64,000 nucleotides of DNA from Lingula anatina (Eukaryota; Brachiopoda; Lingulata; Lingulida; Lingulidae), in NCBI RefSeq assembly GCF_001039355.2, contig NW_019775658.1, forward strand, positions 779,502 to 843,501, in the 5' to 3' direction. The position numbers and the translations under genes are program-made. This document shows, piece after piece, positions 14,801-26,659 of this stretch. The notes beneath the pieces were generated by a model that did no database searches, had not been told where the DNA came from, and saw only the letters and a program-made list of their open reading frames with translations. Position 1 is the first letter of the stretch; each line of letters begins with the position of its first letter.

Positions 14801-15388
14801 AGTGATCAGCACATTGATTTACTTTCATGTTATAATGATAGGAAGGACGTGAACGTGTCACTGATGACGAATCCCGCTGGTAAAATGTATTTCCATTGAT
14901 GGTACAATTACATCAAGCATCCATTGATTTTGATTTGGCAGACTATTTTGGGATAGTTTGTTGATTTAAAACCTTATTTCCTTGTATTCGCCAACACGTA
15001 AACATACTGTACTTACACCAAAGAAATAGCCATGTTTTATACAGCGACAAAGTAATTAGATCTAGGATTTGATACCTCTACCGTGTCTTTAAATATGTTT
15101 CTGTTACGTCATACATAAGCCAGATTTGCCAGAAGCTACGTGATCTATGACCTCCTTGTTGCATGTGCCTCTTTCTTCAAGGAATCGACTTACACAAGTC
15201 GCATGATAATTGGAAGTGTTGCTCATCTGGCAAATGTTAGGGGATTAAATTGTGCTTTTAATAACTTGAATTGTGCAATATGTATTTATGAACGTCAAAG
15301 CAAATCCAGAAATTTGGTACGTTTTGAATGGAAAGACATGAGGCAAAGTAACATACGAGGGCATGAATTTCAACTGTCATTTAAAAAC
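11831..15388. other. Intergenic, no gene seen; (AAAC)n tract
   Basis: An (AAAC)n microsatellite lies at about 12747-12778. A CAAAATGGCGGCT motif, similar to a YY1 promoter site, is at about 13720-13732 but no exon follows on either strand. No protein-coding frame could be supported. Confidence 0.45.
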
Positions 15389-15393
15389 GGCAG

Positions 15394-15559
15394 CAGGCCC
15401 GTAGCCTGCAATTTCAAAAGAGGGTTCTTTTTCTGAAAAAGTGGACCTTTTCCCATAAAAACTACATGTACCTAGACCAAATTTTACCCAGAGTGGACCT
15501 TTTCCCAGCAAAAGGGACGGTTATTTCGAACCCCCCGACCCCCCCTGGCCACGGGCCTG
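15394..15559. mobile_element. Non-autonomous inverted-repeat element (MITE-like), copy 1
   Basis: A 166-bp element begins CAGGCCCGTAGC and ends with the near inverse GCCACGGGCCTG. It is flanked on both sides by the same 5 bp, GGCAG (15389-15393 and 15560-15564), a target-site duplication. The interior repeats the phrase AGTGGACCTTTTCCC twice and contains C-rich runs near the right end. A second copy lies at 27514-27684 with its own 5-bp duplication. No open frame is encoded, so it depends on a transposase supplied elsewhere. Confidence 0.85.
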
Positions 15560-15564
15560 GGCAG

Positions 15565-17791
15565 GCAATGTTGTTGAAGTCCATAATGCGTCAGAGTAAT
15601 GGTATTCTAGTAGCTTGTGAAGGTACTAGTGTTGTGCTGTGCATGAAAATAACAATGGCATACTCTTAAATGTCCCGTGCAAATTTTAGTTTCACCCTAG
15701 ATAAATAGGTGGAAACACGTGTACTGTACCTACGTAAACGCGAACCGTTAGGTGGCGCTTTGAACAAAGCGACACCAAGGCCGCAATCAAAGTATTGTTG
15801 TCAAATTGGAACGGCACGTACGTGGTGTAGAAAGCAAACGCCAGATACAATCACAAGGCTGGCCAATGCAACTAGATTTTGTATATCACAGTTGGATATT
15901 TTAATAGCCATTAGGAGGCCGCTCACTGTCACTCTTGTACGCAGTCACCATTTCAGTAAACAGAACAGGAAATATTGATTTCCTATTGGCTTTACTACTG
16001 CCTTGCTTATAAATAAATAGTCCAATCAGGTGCTGTCTTCGATTTACTGCATTCCCCGAGGTTTCAGTGGTAGCAGCTGTCCGGCGTGGGCTGCAGACGA
16101 TCGATACTCGATGAACGCAGAGCGTGCAGATGGGCTTTGATTGGCAGTCAATTCTATTGAAACGGCAACGCAAGCGTCAAGAATTATTTATATAAATGTA
16201 TGTTGTAAGCCTATAAGTGTAGGGGAGCTAGAGCAGTTTGAGATTTTGTTTATTTTTTATTATCATCTTCTCTTGATATTCATATTGTATTCAGTGAATC
16301 CATCACCCCATGCTTGCCCATGTCAGTAGTTCAGGACAAAACTCTTATGGCATAAAAGCGGAGAATAAATATCATGTAACTGTCGGAGTTATTGATGTAC
16401 ATTGATTTTTATGTTATCTTTATTATTATCAATACGGCTGTAAAAACCATACAGCCAAATTGCAAAGGTATGTTGTCCATGCAAAAGAAGGGTCAATATA
16501 CATTCCAGTGTAGTGTTACATAGGAGTAACAGCAATAACAAACCACTGAACATGTAAGGCTACTGTATCATAATCCGATTAGGGGGCATATATTCTAATT
16601 ATATCGTCAATAATCTAAAGTCAAAGCACTTCTGTTAATGCCACATTTGTTGGTGTAAATCGGAACCATACGCTATGTGTTAGCAATCCGTCTCCAAAAG
16701 CATGCCGTTACATGCAATATGAAACAAGTTATTTACGTTGCCTTAGGTGTAATCATAAACAACGGTCTGCTTGTCCCGTAGAAGGGGATGGTTAAAAACG
16801 CCGATAGCTTTACTAAGATCGACTGCAAGTGCCTGCATCCTTGCCCATAACATGGCCCTCCTACATTCTGAATCATGCCGTGTCTTTTGTGTATTCAATA
16901 TGAGAGGTACCAGCCATGCATAGCTGGATCATTGAATAAATATACTGCGCCTGGGTGCCGGCATTATTGGGTAAAGTTCGATTCTTAAAGAAGAGGCAGA
17001 GCACGGGTTTGGTCGATTTTTTGCCGGCGCTCAAGCACCTGCTCTCGACTGAGGTCGCTCAAACATCTATCTGGCAGCAACGCCGTTTGAAGTATTTTCT
17101 AAACATACAAGTGCCAGTCGATGGTTGGAGGAAATAATTCGTGGAAATAGTTTACCGTTGAGATATTTTGACGCTCCTCAGCTATTATCTGAATCGAAAC
17201 GAAGTTTGTGAACACGTAAATAATATTTCTCCCTCTGTTCCACTTGCGGTGAGCATCGATTTCGAGATTACGTGCAATCGGCTGCTTCTGTTCAGTTGTA
17301 AATGAACGGTGAGTCGCGTATAGGAAGGTCTCGCTCTCCCTCCTGCCCAAATATATTGGTATACAGGTTGGACGAGGGAGTTAAAGGGCATATTTCACCC
17401 CTTTTCTACCACAGTGCATGACCAACAGCTGGAAGAAAGACTGACAAAGGGCAACGATTTCAATTCAGGAAAACCACGAGAGTGAACTTTTGCAAGTACA
17501 AAGGGGCAGGTATTGAAGGGATGAGTCGCTTTACTCCCTCATGCTGACGCATTCATGCTGAAGGCAATCTTTGAAATCTGATCAGATATTTTAATAGAGA
17601 TTCTACCTGCAATTTGTTGACTGGGTAGCAGCAGGTGGTTAACGTTGGATTTACCCTGTGTGCATGGATTTAGTGAATTTTAATGTTTAAATTGTGACTT
17701 TGACGATTCAAATTGACAATCTCTGTAGATTTGTTGCACGGAGTATGCAGTATAAGGAAGATGCGCTATTTGCTGTCTTTGTACGGTAGGG

Positions 17792-17823
<32 letters not shown>

Positions 17824-19366
17824 TGTTAAGCTATAATTTGACACAGTATAAACAATTACTTGATGTCAGCTTTGCTATTTTTTATGCTTAATTGCTCTGT
17901 CCATCTCCCCCTCTCTCTCTCTCCCTTCTCTCTCCCTCTCTCTCTCGCTCACAAATATTTTGACCCAGCATGGAAATTGTTGACTGTCATTTACTAATTT
18001 GTGAAATACCCATGCTGTCAGTGATCTCACTGAATCGATGACTTCACATATCTCACTCACACCAGCCTTGTATGCATCATTAATCACACTCAAAGATAGA
18101 TGCGACGCGGTCTGGTATTTGGAATAAAAGCCATTGATGCTGTATTGTGATATGTAACGATAACATATCACTGAGCACTGCGGAGCTTGTATTGATGCAT
18201 GTATGTATTGAAAATTATCAACAAACCTTTCATGGGAGGATACATAGGGGCGTTTTCTTCAAATTGAAAAAACTTCAATATCAAAACTTTCCTAAATGGG
18301 GTATATTGAAGTGGAAACAGCAAGAAATTATTAAAAAAAGAAACAGGTAATAGTAGACAATCACGAATAAATGACTGTGTTGTACCAATGACTTAAATGG
18401 AGTATATTGAGGCGGTGACAGCTAAAAAGAAAACACGTTAGAGTAGAAAATCACGAATTAATGACTAATGCGTTGTACCACACACTTCAAACATCCGTTG
18501 ACTAAGGAGAAGAAAAACATGTTCAAAAAGAAATTTCTTTAAAAATAATAGAAGTGATTTCTTTCGGGGGAAATTAACAATTTTGACAAAGGGATTGCCC
18601 CATAAATTGAATGGTTAGAAATTTCTGCCAGTCTCAAAACTGAAAACAAATGGCATAATATCTGATGCTGTCCTATTGACATATCAATTTGACCAGTGTC
18701 TGATGTTTTGAATTATTAAGTAAATTGGGTGGTCAAGTAATATTCACGTTTTGCCTGACTGGCCAGTAATAATGTTGATAATCCGTGTTATTGACCGTGT
18801 TAGTACCTTGACACTCTTGCCTTTAGATTATTCATATTTGCCCTATTTATTATAAAGCAGGAAATGGTAAAAACAATGCAGTGCAACTGAGCAATAACAA
18901 TAGCGCAAAGTTCAGTGAATCATTCGGAATATGTAAGGATAGATAGGATGTCAGATCTGGATGTTTCGAAATAACAACAACAACACAATACCACCACCAC
19001 CACCAATAATAATAATAATAATAATAATAATAAACAAACTGCCAACAAAACCAACTTTACATACGAATGCTAAACATTCACAATGCCTAATTCCCGAAAC
19101 AGCATTTACAGTTACATGTACGTGTTTACTCACTCAATTAACACAAGCTATAATTTGGAATAAATCTGCTTTGACAGGACCATGTAGTATATAGCTTACA
19201 GAGGGGAAATGTTCGACTAAATGCTCAATAGGTCATCACCATTAAATCAGTATTATACCATTCTACTAGTACAACGGAAGCTTTTGAAATTTTCGAATAA
19301 GCCATTCGACCAAATTACGTGCCGAATTTAACTAAAGCCCGCTCATACCCATACTTTGACCGCTGT
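15565..19366. other. Intergenic, no gene seen; TC-rich tracts
   Basis: Contains (TC)n-rich tracts at about 17791-17822 and 17909-17947 and an (AAT)n run at about 19006-19032. Several short frames occur on both strands around 15709-16173, but they overlap each other and show no family resemblance, so none is called. Confidence 0.45.
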
Positions 19367-19500
19367 CCTGGGCCCCGTAACTCAAAAATATCGCGCCTCG
19401 ATTCCATAACTCGCCCATGCTCGTCCCATGTAATACATCGTAGTCTCTATGTGATATCGCTATTCGCAATATGCGATGCTTTCGAGTTACAGGGCCCAGG
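19367..19500. mobile_element. Inverted-repeat element, 134 bp, MITE-like
   Basis: The left end CCTGGGCCCCGTAACTC is mirrored at the right end by GAGTTACAGGGCCCAGG, a 17-bp terminal inverted repeat with one mismatch. The interior has no open frame of note. I could not define a clear target-site duplication, so the exact borders and superfamily are uncertain. Confidence 0.65.
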
Positions 19501-20814
19501 CAAACCACTCTTTTCCGTTGGGTTTATTAGACCACTTCCCTCGCCGACTAAAAGATTCATACCAGACGTGTCTTTTCCGACTAATCAAAAGTTATAGTCT
19601 ATTAGGTATCGTTTCAAACCAATTCCATAATTGCGAGTGTACTTTATTTTAATAATTTTCTTGGAAAAAACTAAAAATAATAAATATAGGAAGACCGCTG
19701 ACTACACTTAATGTGCACAGTTTTCGAAAGTCGTTAGTAAAAAACACAACTCTTTGTCCCTTCGGAAGAATTTATAGACATTATGGGCTACCAATCGATG
19801 AAAAATGGTCTCTGATGTTTTATTTCAAAACTCGAATACAAGAAGGATGCGTAGAACTTAAAATATTTCACTTCCGATTATGATACTGTGTCGCTTCCCG
19901 CCTTGATGACACACAGGGCACAAATAAACAGACCTACATGTGCGTTATAACTCTTCACAAGGACTTCTGCTGCGTCACATAATCTAGCAATTGAAATTGA
20001 GAGTGCAGTGGTCCTCACAAACTTAATAGAAAAGCAACCAATATGCATGTACCCCGGTACTAACTGTATCTTAAATAACAATTCAATAATCACGTAACCC
20101 ATCAGTTTCTTTATCACCGGGTACCAGCCACGACCGCGCGGCTGGGGCTGAGGCGATGTATCGACTGCGCGATGACAGCCTGGGCCTAGTGCGGCTAGTT
20201 GGCCCACCGAGACCAAGTTTGATTGAATTAACGTTATTTGCGCAAGATTTTCTGGCCGAAGATTGATTTTCCTTTAGAGTGTCTTAGACACCGTTGTTCT
20301 ATATGACTCTGGTTTTGAACGTACACTATTGGCAAATATTTCCTGTTTTTGGAGAAAGTTACTTTGAATGAGGGCATGTTTCATTTGAAATTTCTTATTG
20401 GTGGACCTACCGCACCAAAAATGTTAATTATCGTTGATATTATTTCTCCCTAATTTTATTTGGCCTTAGGGCATGGTTGGGAAAAAAGAGGTCCCAGCCA
20501 GTGATGAATATATATTTTATGTCCAAAATCAAGGTATCGATATTTAGATGGTTAATGCGCACTTACGCTCCTAAAGTAGCACAGGTACAGATCGATTATT
20601 TACTCCGCATTTATGAAAAAAGCTGTAATAACAAACAATGACTACTAAATTTATCGCTGGTGAGTGAAAAAATAGAAATATGGATTTAAATCGTTTTCCT
20701 ATTCTATACAGCAAAACAATAATAACGTTTAGGTGGATTTTCAATTATTTACTTCACATGTTTTAAACGTACCAGTGAGCGATTGACTCAATTTCTGCAA
20801 AAGGAAATTATTCA
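19501..20814. other. Upstream of the Ly6 gene, no other gene seen
   Basis: A minus-strand frame of 112 codons (19878-20216) shows no recognisable domain and no supporting splice structure and is not called. The promoter of the Ly6 gene that starts at 20815 should lie in the distal part, but I see no unambiguous TATA or initiator element. Confidence 0.35.
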
Positions 20815-23236
20815 ATGCCATTTTTTATCATTTCAGTTTTTCTCTTACACCTGGCTATCTGCGCCAGTGACGAAGAATGCGACAAATGTGGTAAGTTGAG
20901 GTCATTGCCAAGGTCATTAGAGCAAACTGCAGGGTAAATAAGCAGTATGTACATCACAGAAAATCCACATTGCGATGCAGGTTTTTTTTTAACCACAGAA
21001 CATAATTTATACTCAGAATACACGATGGCGGCTGGATTTAAAGCGCGGCAAAAATCTTTATTTGACTTTTTTCGTACTATTGTTTCATGAGATATATTTA
21101 TGCTGAACCCGATAACACGTCTGAAGAATCACCAATCGTTTTTGTCTGTATAATTGTCGCGTTGAACCCAGAATTCTTTATGGTGCTTGCCACGAACACT
21201 GTTGTTACATTGTGAACGAGTAATAATGTAATAATAATAACGTGTAAACAGCTTAAATTAGGAAATCAATTTCTAATGAAAGTCTACAAAAACACAAACA
21301 CGTTCTGACACATTCATAAAAACATGATGCCGAACCGACTTGTAGATGTTACTTGAAAAACCCACCTCGTCAAGTCATATGCTCTTTTTAAACTGAAAAG
21401 CAAATACGTCTTACTGATCAAAGGGCTTATTGTATATTGCAGACAGAAATCTTGGTTGACATTAAACGAAAGATTTCGTGATAAGAGGAAAATTACAAAT
21501 AATATTAATAAACCGAATGGTAATATTTGATGTTGTTGGGGATTAAAATCGGATATTACTTTTGCATAATTAATACCAGGCGAATTTTATCCATCTAGAT
21601 TTAAGTACACCAGCATGCACAGTTTCATTTTCTATGAGAAAGGGGCATGTTCCTGCTCTGCAAAGAAATTTGCAGTTGTGTACATATGTCCATGTTGTTA
21701 TTTTTAAACCCCCTCATATTGGGGTTTTCAAAGAGTTGTCCAGTGATTCAGTCACAATATATATAGCATAAGTGAAAAGTTTTAATAAGTTGCAATTAAT
21801 AATTGCCATTTAGTTGCCCAAGTTAAGCAGCAGTGGAAGTGAAAACCACAGCTCTTACCCGACTAAAGCACAAATACATGTATGTAAATGGGTTACGTTT
21901 GTCACTCTGAAAAGACTGTTTAAGTCCATATGTGTATTGCTTCCCCTGGAGAAGCTGCTGCTTTAGATGACGCTTCACGTTGACGTAATCTTTGCTACAT
22001 GTATATACTGGATATTGGAAATATTGGATGAACAAGTGCACCTGGGGCGTTTTATAACACAGATTAAACTGAAAGTGGCATTTGACTTTAAAACTAAAAA
22101 ATTCACTCAAGTACTCTGACGTTAGGCAAACTAGTAGTAGTCCAAACTAAATTTTGGGCCTAGTTTTGGAGAAATTTGAAATGGAATTGCCTTTTTTAGA
22201 CTCATAGGCAACATTACTTCAGTAGACGAATACAGGTTTATCCTAGATTCTAAATATTAATTTCATATCTTAATATCTCAAGCAAGATCACTGTTTAACC
22301 TCATTACTTTTTTAATATATCTGTATGGACCCTGGGTTTTTAAATATTTCCAGTCGACGTAATTCCGTGTTACCAGTGCTCTACTATGACCAAGGGGGAG
22401 GAGTACTGTGAAGACCCCTTCAACCTCTCCCACAACACGGTCCGGAAGGTGCCCTGTAAGGGAGCTTGCGTCAAGTGGGTCATAAAGCCAAAAGCAGGTA
22501 AACTGAACTGGGTGGTGACGATGCTCCATGTTTGAAATGAAATTATTTATCTAATTGGAGAATTTTAGTCCATATAGGCCTATATAAATGTATGCACATG
22601 TATTATATTCCTGAGATCCTGAGAAGTTGTTTTGCCACCACGTATTCGAAGTGAAAATGTTAATTTAATTTCAATAATTTTTCATACTGTCTGATTTTCT
22701 ACTTTACTTTGTACGCCAAAAATGTTTGAGCTACAGTTTCAGGCCTTTTAGCCTCATACCCATATTAAATATTTCCTCTGTTAAATTTTAAACCATACAT
22801 GTATTGCATTACCGTTGTAATAATTACTCTGTCCTACAGTATTTCTGTTTATCAAACGTCTGTTCTTTTCGCTTCAGACCAAGATTTCACGCACGTAGTC
22901 CGCAGCTGTTATAACGATCTGGACATCACTTTTCCTGCGGCCCTGGTATGCATGGGGGAATCTCGTCCTGGTTATGGCCACCTATGCTTTTGCAATACCG
23001 AATTATGCAATGGCGCCTTTGCCTTGAATGGTCATAGGACGACACACTTTTGGACGTTAATATGTGTGACTTCTGTTGCACTGTGGTTTGTCATGCAGTA
23101 TCTGGATAGCGGGTCATTTGATGGAATTTGCAGACAAATTGTATTTCTAGTCTGCATAGCACTGTCTTCTGTACGGTTAACTATTGCCTCTTTGGGTGGG
23201 CCGTCAACCACTCGTACGTTTCGAGATGACGGATAA
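20815..23236 (+). CDS. Ly6/uPAR three-finger domain membrane protein
   Basis: Three coding exons, 20815-20890, 22354-22497 and 22878-23236, all joined in phase 1, encode 192 residues. The start gives a signal peptide (MPFFIISVFLLHLAICA, cleavage near CAS-DE). The Ly6/uPAR (LU) domain follows, with IPCYQCS, VPCKGACVKW, VVRSCYND and the diagnostic ending LCFCNTELCNG. Two hydrophobic stretches come next (around FWTLICVTSVALWFV and IVFLVCIALSS), then a polar tail. Most Ly6 proteins end in one hydrophobic GPI signal, so this end is odd: it may be an anchored form with a longer tail, or two membrane segments. The extra CxxC in CDKC just after the signal is also unusual. The ligand is unknown. It faces the next gene tail to tail. 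Confidence 0.82.
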
Positions 23237-23244
23237 AATTAAGA

Positions 23245-23250
23245 AATAAA
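23245..23250 (+). terminator. AATAAA just after the Ly6 stop codon
   Basis: AATAAA lies only 9 nt after the TAA at 23234-23236. If used, the 3' UTR would be very short; a site further down could be used instead. Confidence 0.35.
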
Positions 23251-26200
23251 GAAGTCAATGAATTATTTATCAATTTTAATATAAGCAAAGTATGACAAAG
23301 GTCTGAGTTAATTTTAATGTGGATGCGATTGCAATTTTACTGGAAGTTGTAACTTCAAGTGCATAGTCGTACATAATATTACTATGGATGAGTAACTTTG
23401 GATGAGTAACGTCAAATCATGATAATGGGGATACAGCTTTGAAGAGGTTGTCAAACATAATTGCAAAGTGCGAACATGATTTAACATTTTCGATTGGTTT
23501 TATAGCTTTAGCGTTTCGTGTTTGATTGCACGAGAGAGTAGGTTGGATGGTTAACCACGAGCAGTATTATTGATGCGTTTTTCACTTTGCAGTGGAAGTC
23601 AAGGACTTTTTTTTTGCGATGTGCTCTTATTTTAAACTGTTTATTCCCTCTTAACTTGTACCATAGGGAGATACACGTACTAATTTCTGCACTCAATCGG
23701 ACGCCAGTGCATCATTAAGCAAATGGCACCCAGTTCCTTTACGATATTAGGCAATCCTCGAGTGGATAGCAACCTTGTTACAAGACGTGAATTTGCAAAA
23801 CTCGTAAGAATAATCAATGGGCTCAAGCTGCAAGCAAGTGTGTTGATTACGTTCCGTTGAATTTTTGATGTTTTATGAAGCATTTAACTTTTTGACTGAA
23901 AATCTTATTTTTACCAAAGATGCATGTTTGTATTTATTATATCGTACAATAATCCATTAAAATAGACATTTGATGAAGTGTTGTTTGGAATCACCATCAC
24001 ACATACAACAGTCTTTCCGATTAAAAAGTAAACATATAATACTGAAAATTTAGTTTTCCGTAACCTTTTGCAAATTATACAATTGCATTCCAAAAAGTAG
24101 CTCTTAGCTTTAACCAACAAGGTACTATTAATTTATCATGATGAATTTTGATTGGTTAAAGTAACAAAGGTAATTGGTTTATAAGTAAGATGCATTTTAG
24201 AACAATCTTGAATATGGTTAGTGGAGGTGAAAATTAAGTATTACAAAAAGAGGGAGTATCTATTAAATAATATAAACATCATATTTATGCTGATTACATG
24301 TGATATGAACATACAATGTGTGCATATCTTTTTTTTGTTTGTTTGTTTGTTTGTTTGTTTGTTTTGAAAAGATTTTAGATGTTTTGCGTCGTTAAATTTT
24401 TTTCAAACTTGTCCATGAAATATGTGATGCCAATAAGCAAGACGCATGTTTTGTCCTTGTGTTTTTTTATTATATAAGGGGTAAAAGTGTGTTTAATGCA
24501 CAGTTATCTTATCTCTTTGTTATTGACTGATAGTGAAGCTGTTTCTATTCTAATAAATTATCTCACCTATGCATTTTAACAGATCGTTTATCAACATAAT
24601 ATGATCCTTGCGTAGACTTCTTGTGTACCGAGTAGCTCAGTATGTAGTTTACTTTGCCGTTTTATTGTTTTCTCGTGATGCCATCAACAAGTGGGACTAG
24701 AAACGGTGCTTCGTTAGTATAATCTCATCTACTGTGCATAATGGAAATTCCATAATTTCTTTATGATTTGAACTTTTTCTTATGTTCTACATGTGTTTGC
24801 TAACAAGCAATGTAGTGCATGCACTGTTACTAATTATACCGGTGTATCATTAAGACTCCAATTGACTTTTACTATTATTAAGTCTGGTAAAGATCGAGGG
24901 TCATCTTTCTGTAAACATATTTAGGCCACTATGCAGTAATTTTGCACTCCTTACGCTGTTACTTAAAAATTTCAAAGATCACTTTGATTTCTTTTAGAAG
25001 TCCCTTCGTGTTAGGGTAAAACAAAATTACCGGTGCAACCGTTGTGGAAACGTTCAGAAGGCATTTAAAACATAATAGCTGTCCGATAAATTGACGGAAG
25101 TTCCGTTCATAATCACCAATTAGAGGTGTATATAGTTAATCAATACGATTTTTTCATTCCTTTAATTAGTTTAACCGATTTTGACCCAGGGCACGGGTGT
25201 TCAGACATAATGGCATTACGGAGTGCGATAATAAAATCCATTAACTTTCGATTTCTGATGGCTTCTGTTTTGTTTATGGCGTGAAAGTAAATTCAATTTA
25301 CCTTCGATTTCTGATTGCGTAATTTAGATTTTTGCTTCACAAAATAGTAGTCATAACATTTGGCAAAAAGTCATGTCAGAGACCTTCTCCCCCCTCCTCA
25401 GCATTTGCCTAAAACGTAGGAATTATGAATGTCTCCCTTTGCGTGGGGAATGTCTGGTTGAAAAGTGCAACAGGCACAATGATTGAAGTCTTACCAAACG
25501 CAATGGCAAATCCAATACGACAAACTTCATTTTTTCGTGAAACATTTTAATTCAATTTCAATTCTTAAAAGAATTAATGTTTCAAGCTAGAATCAGCATG
25601 GGACTTACACGTAGATGTGTATAACTACCTGGTAGTTAGTAGGTCGCATTAAAACAACATTAAACATAACAAGCTTGTTATTGGTGTTTGGGTAAAGTTG
25701 CTTTTATGCGACCCGCTAACTACCATTCCCTAGCCGAGTAGTGTTTATTGTTGCTGTAGCCATGTTCCGAATGAACGTTATCATACACAACGTTTTATTA
25801 ACTGATGGATTGCGGCAGATGTGCTCCGAAGCAATATACAAATACACGAAAGTTGCGCCAGGAGAAACCAAGAGTAGGCCTATATTATTTACTATCACAG
25901 TTTTGATTATTGACGTCTCATTCATCGATATTCAAAATTATTTGTTAAGAAACACGTGAATGAATGCAGTTCCTCAGATTATTTAGTTTGTATTTTATTC
26001 CAAAGTCATGATCCCCATCGGACGGGGTTACTGAAGCGTACAAAACTTAATTGAGCTATAAAATGCAATTATCTCTTAGCTATTTATACATACACGTACA
26101 TGCATTTAGCTAGTTTTAGAAAGGCTCGATACCAAATTGCGAATAACAATAAATGAAGGTTGAAAGGAAGGAGGAAAAACTCGCTTCTCAAAAACCAAAT

Positions 26201-26659
26201 TATAAAGCCACCAAAAATGAAATGATTGTTGATTTACTGAAATAATCCTTACACACTGGTAATTCTGTACAATTCTAAATGGTTAACAGCGTGACCTGGT
26301 GTCAGTAACTCCAGTGAGACCTTTTTTGATTTTAATATCTTTTAGTTATCATAAAATGTTGAATACGTACCTGCGTTAGTCTACGTTTTTAACCAAGCAA
26401 AATGGAGAAGCCCACCACTACGCGTAAATTTACAACTTATATAAATGAAAGTTTTTTTTCATAACGCCTCGTTACAGGTTAAATGAAAACTTGAGATATA
26501 CTTAGCAGTATCAGGGATTCTCCGTGCGATTTGTAAGCTGGGAAAAGTCGTGTTGTAGAATTTATACACCAATGTACTTATTACCGTCCCAGCACATATT
26601 AGCCTAAGATAAACCTACATGGAAGTGCATAGAATAAGTACCCATGGTGAATCCAAACG
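23251..26659. other. Intergenic between two convergent Ly6-domain genes
   Basis: No exon with domain similarity was found. It contains a (GTTT)n microsatellite at about 24336-24365 and a foldback sequence at 25625-25730 (listed separately). Confidence 0.45.
25625..25730. repeat. Foldback (long hairpin) sequence, MITE-like
   Basis: The arm at about 25630-25652 (TGGTAGTTAGTAGGTCGCAT) pairs with the arm at about 25704-25726 (ATGCGACCCGCTAACTACCA). The interior also folds, with AACAAGCTTGTT at its centre and imperfect complementarity on both sides. Nearly the whole 105 bp can form one hairpin. It may be a small foldback transposon or, less likely, a hairpin RNA gene. Confidence 0.65.

Noticed and set aside
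18951-19194. Pro/Ile-rich frames on both strands
   Set aside because: They come from CCA and AAT microsatellite runs, not from a gene.
19878-20216. Minus-strand open frame of 112 codons
   Set aside because: No recognisable domain, no splice context and no similarity to neighbours; length is within chance for this much sequence.
22799-22877. Upstream ATG extending the last Ly6 exon
   Set aside because: The extension lies in the intron; the acceptor at 22876-22877 joins in phase with the previous exon and restores the Ly6 cysteine pattern.
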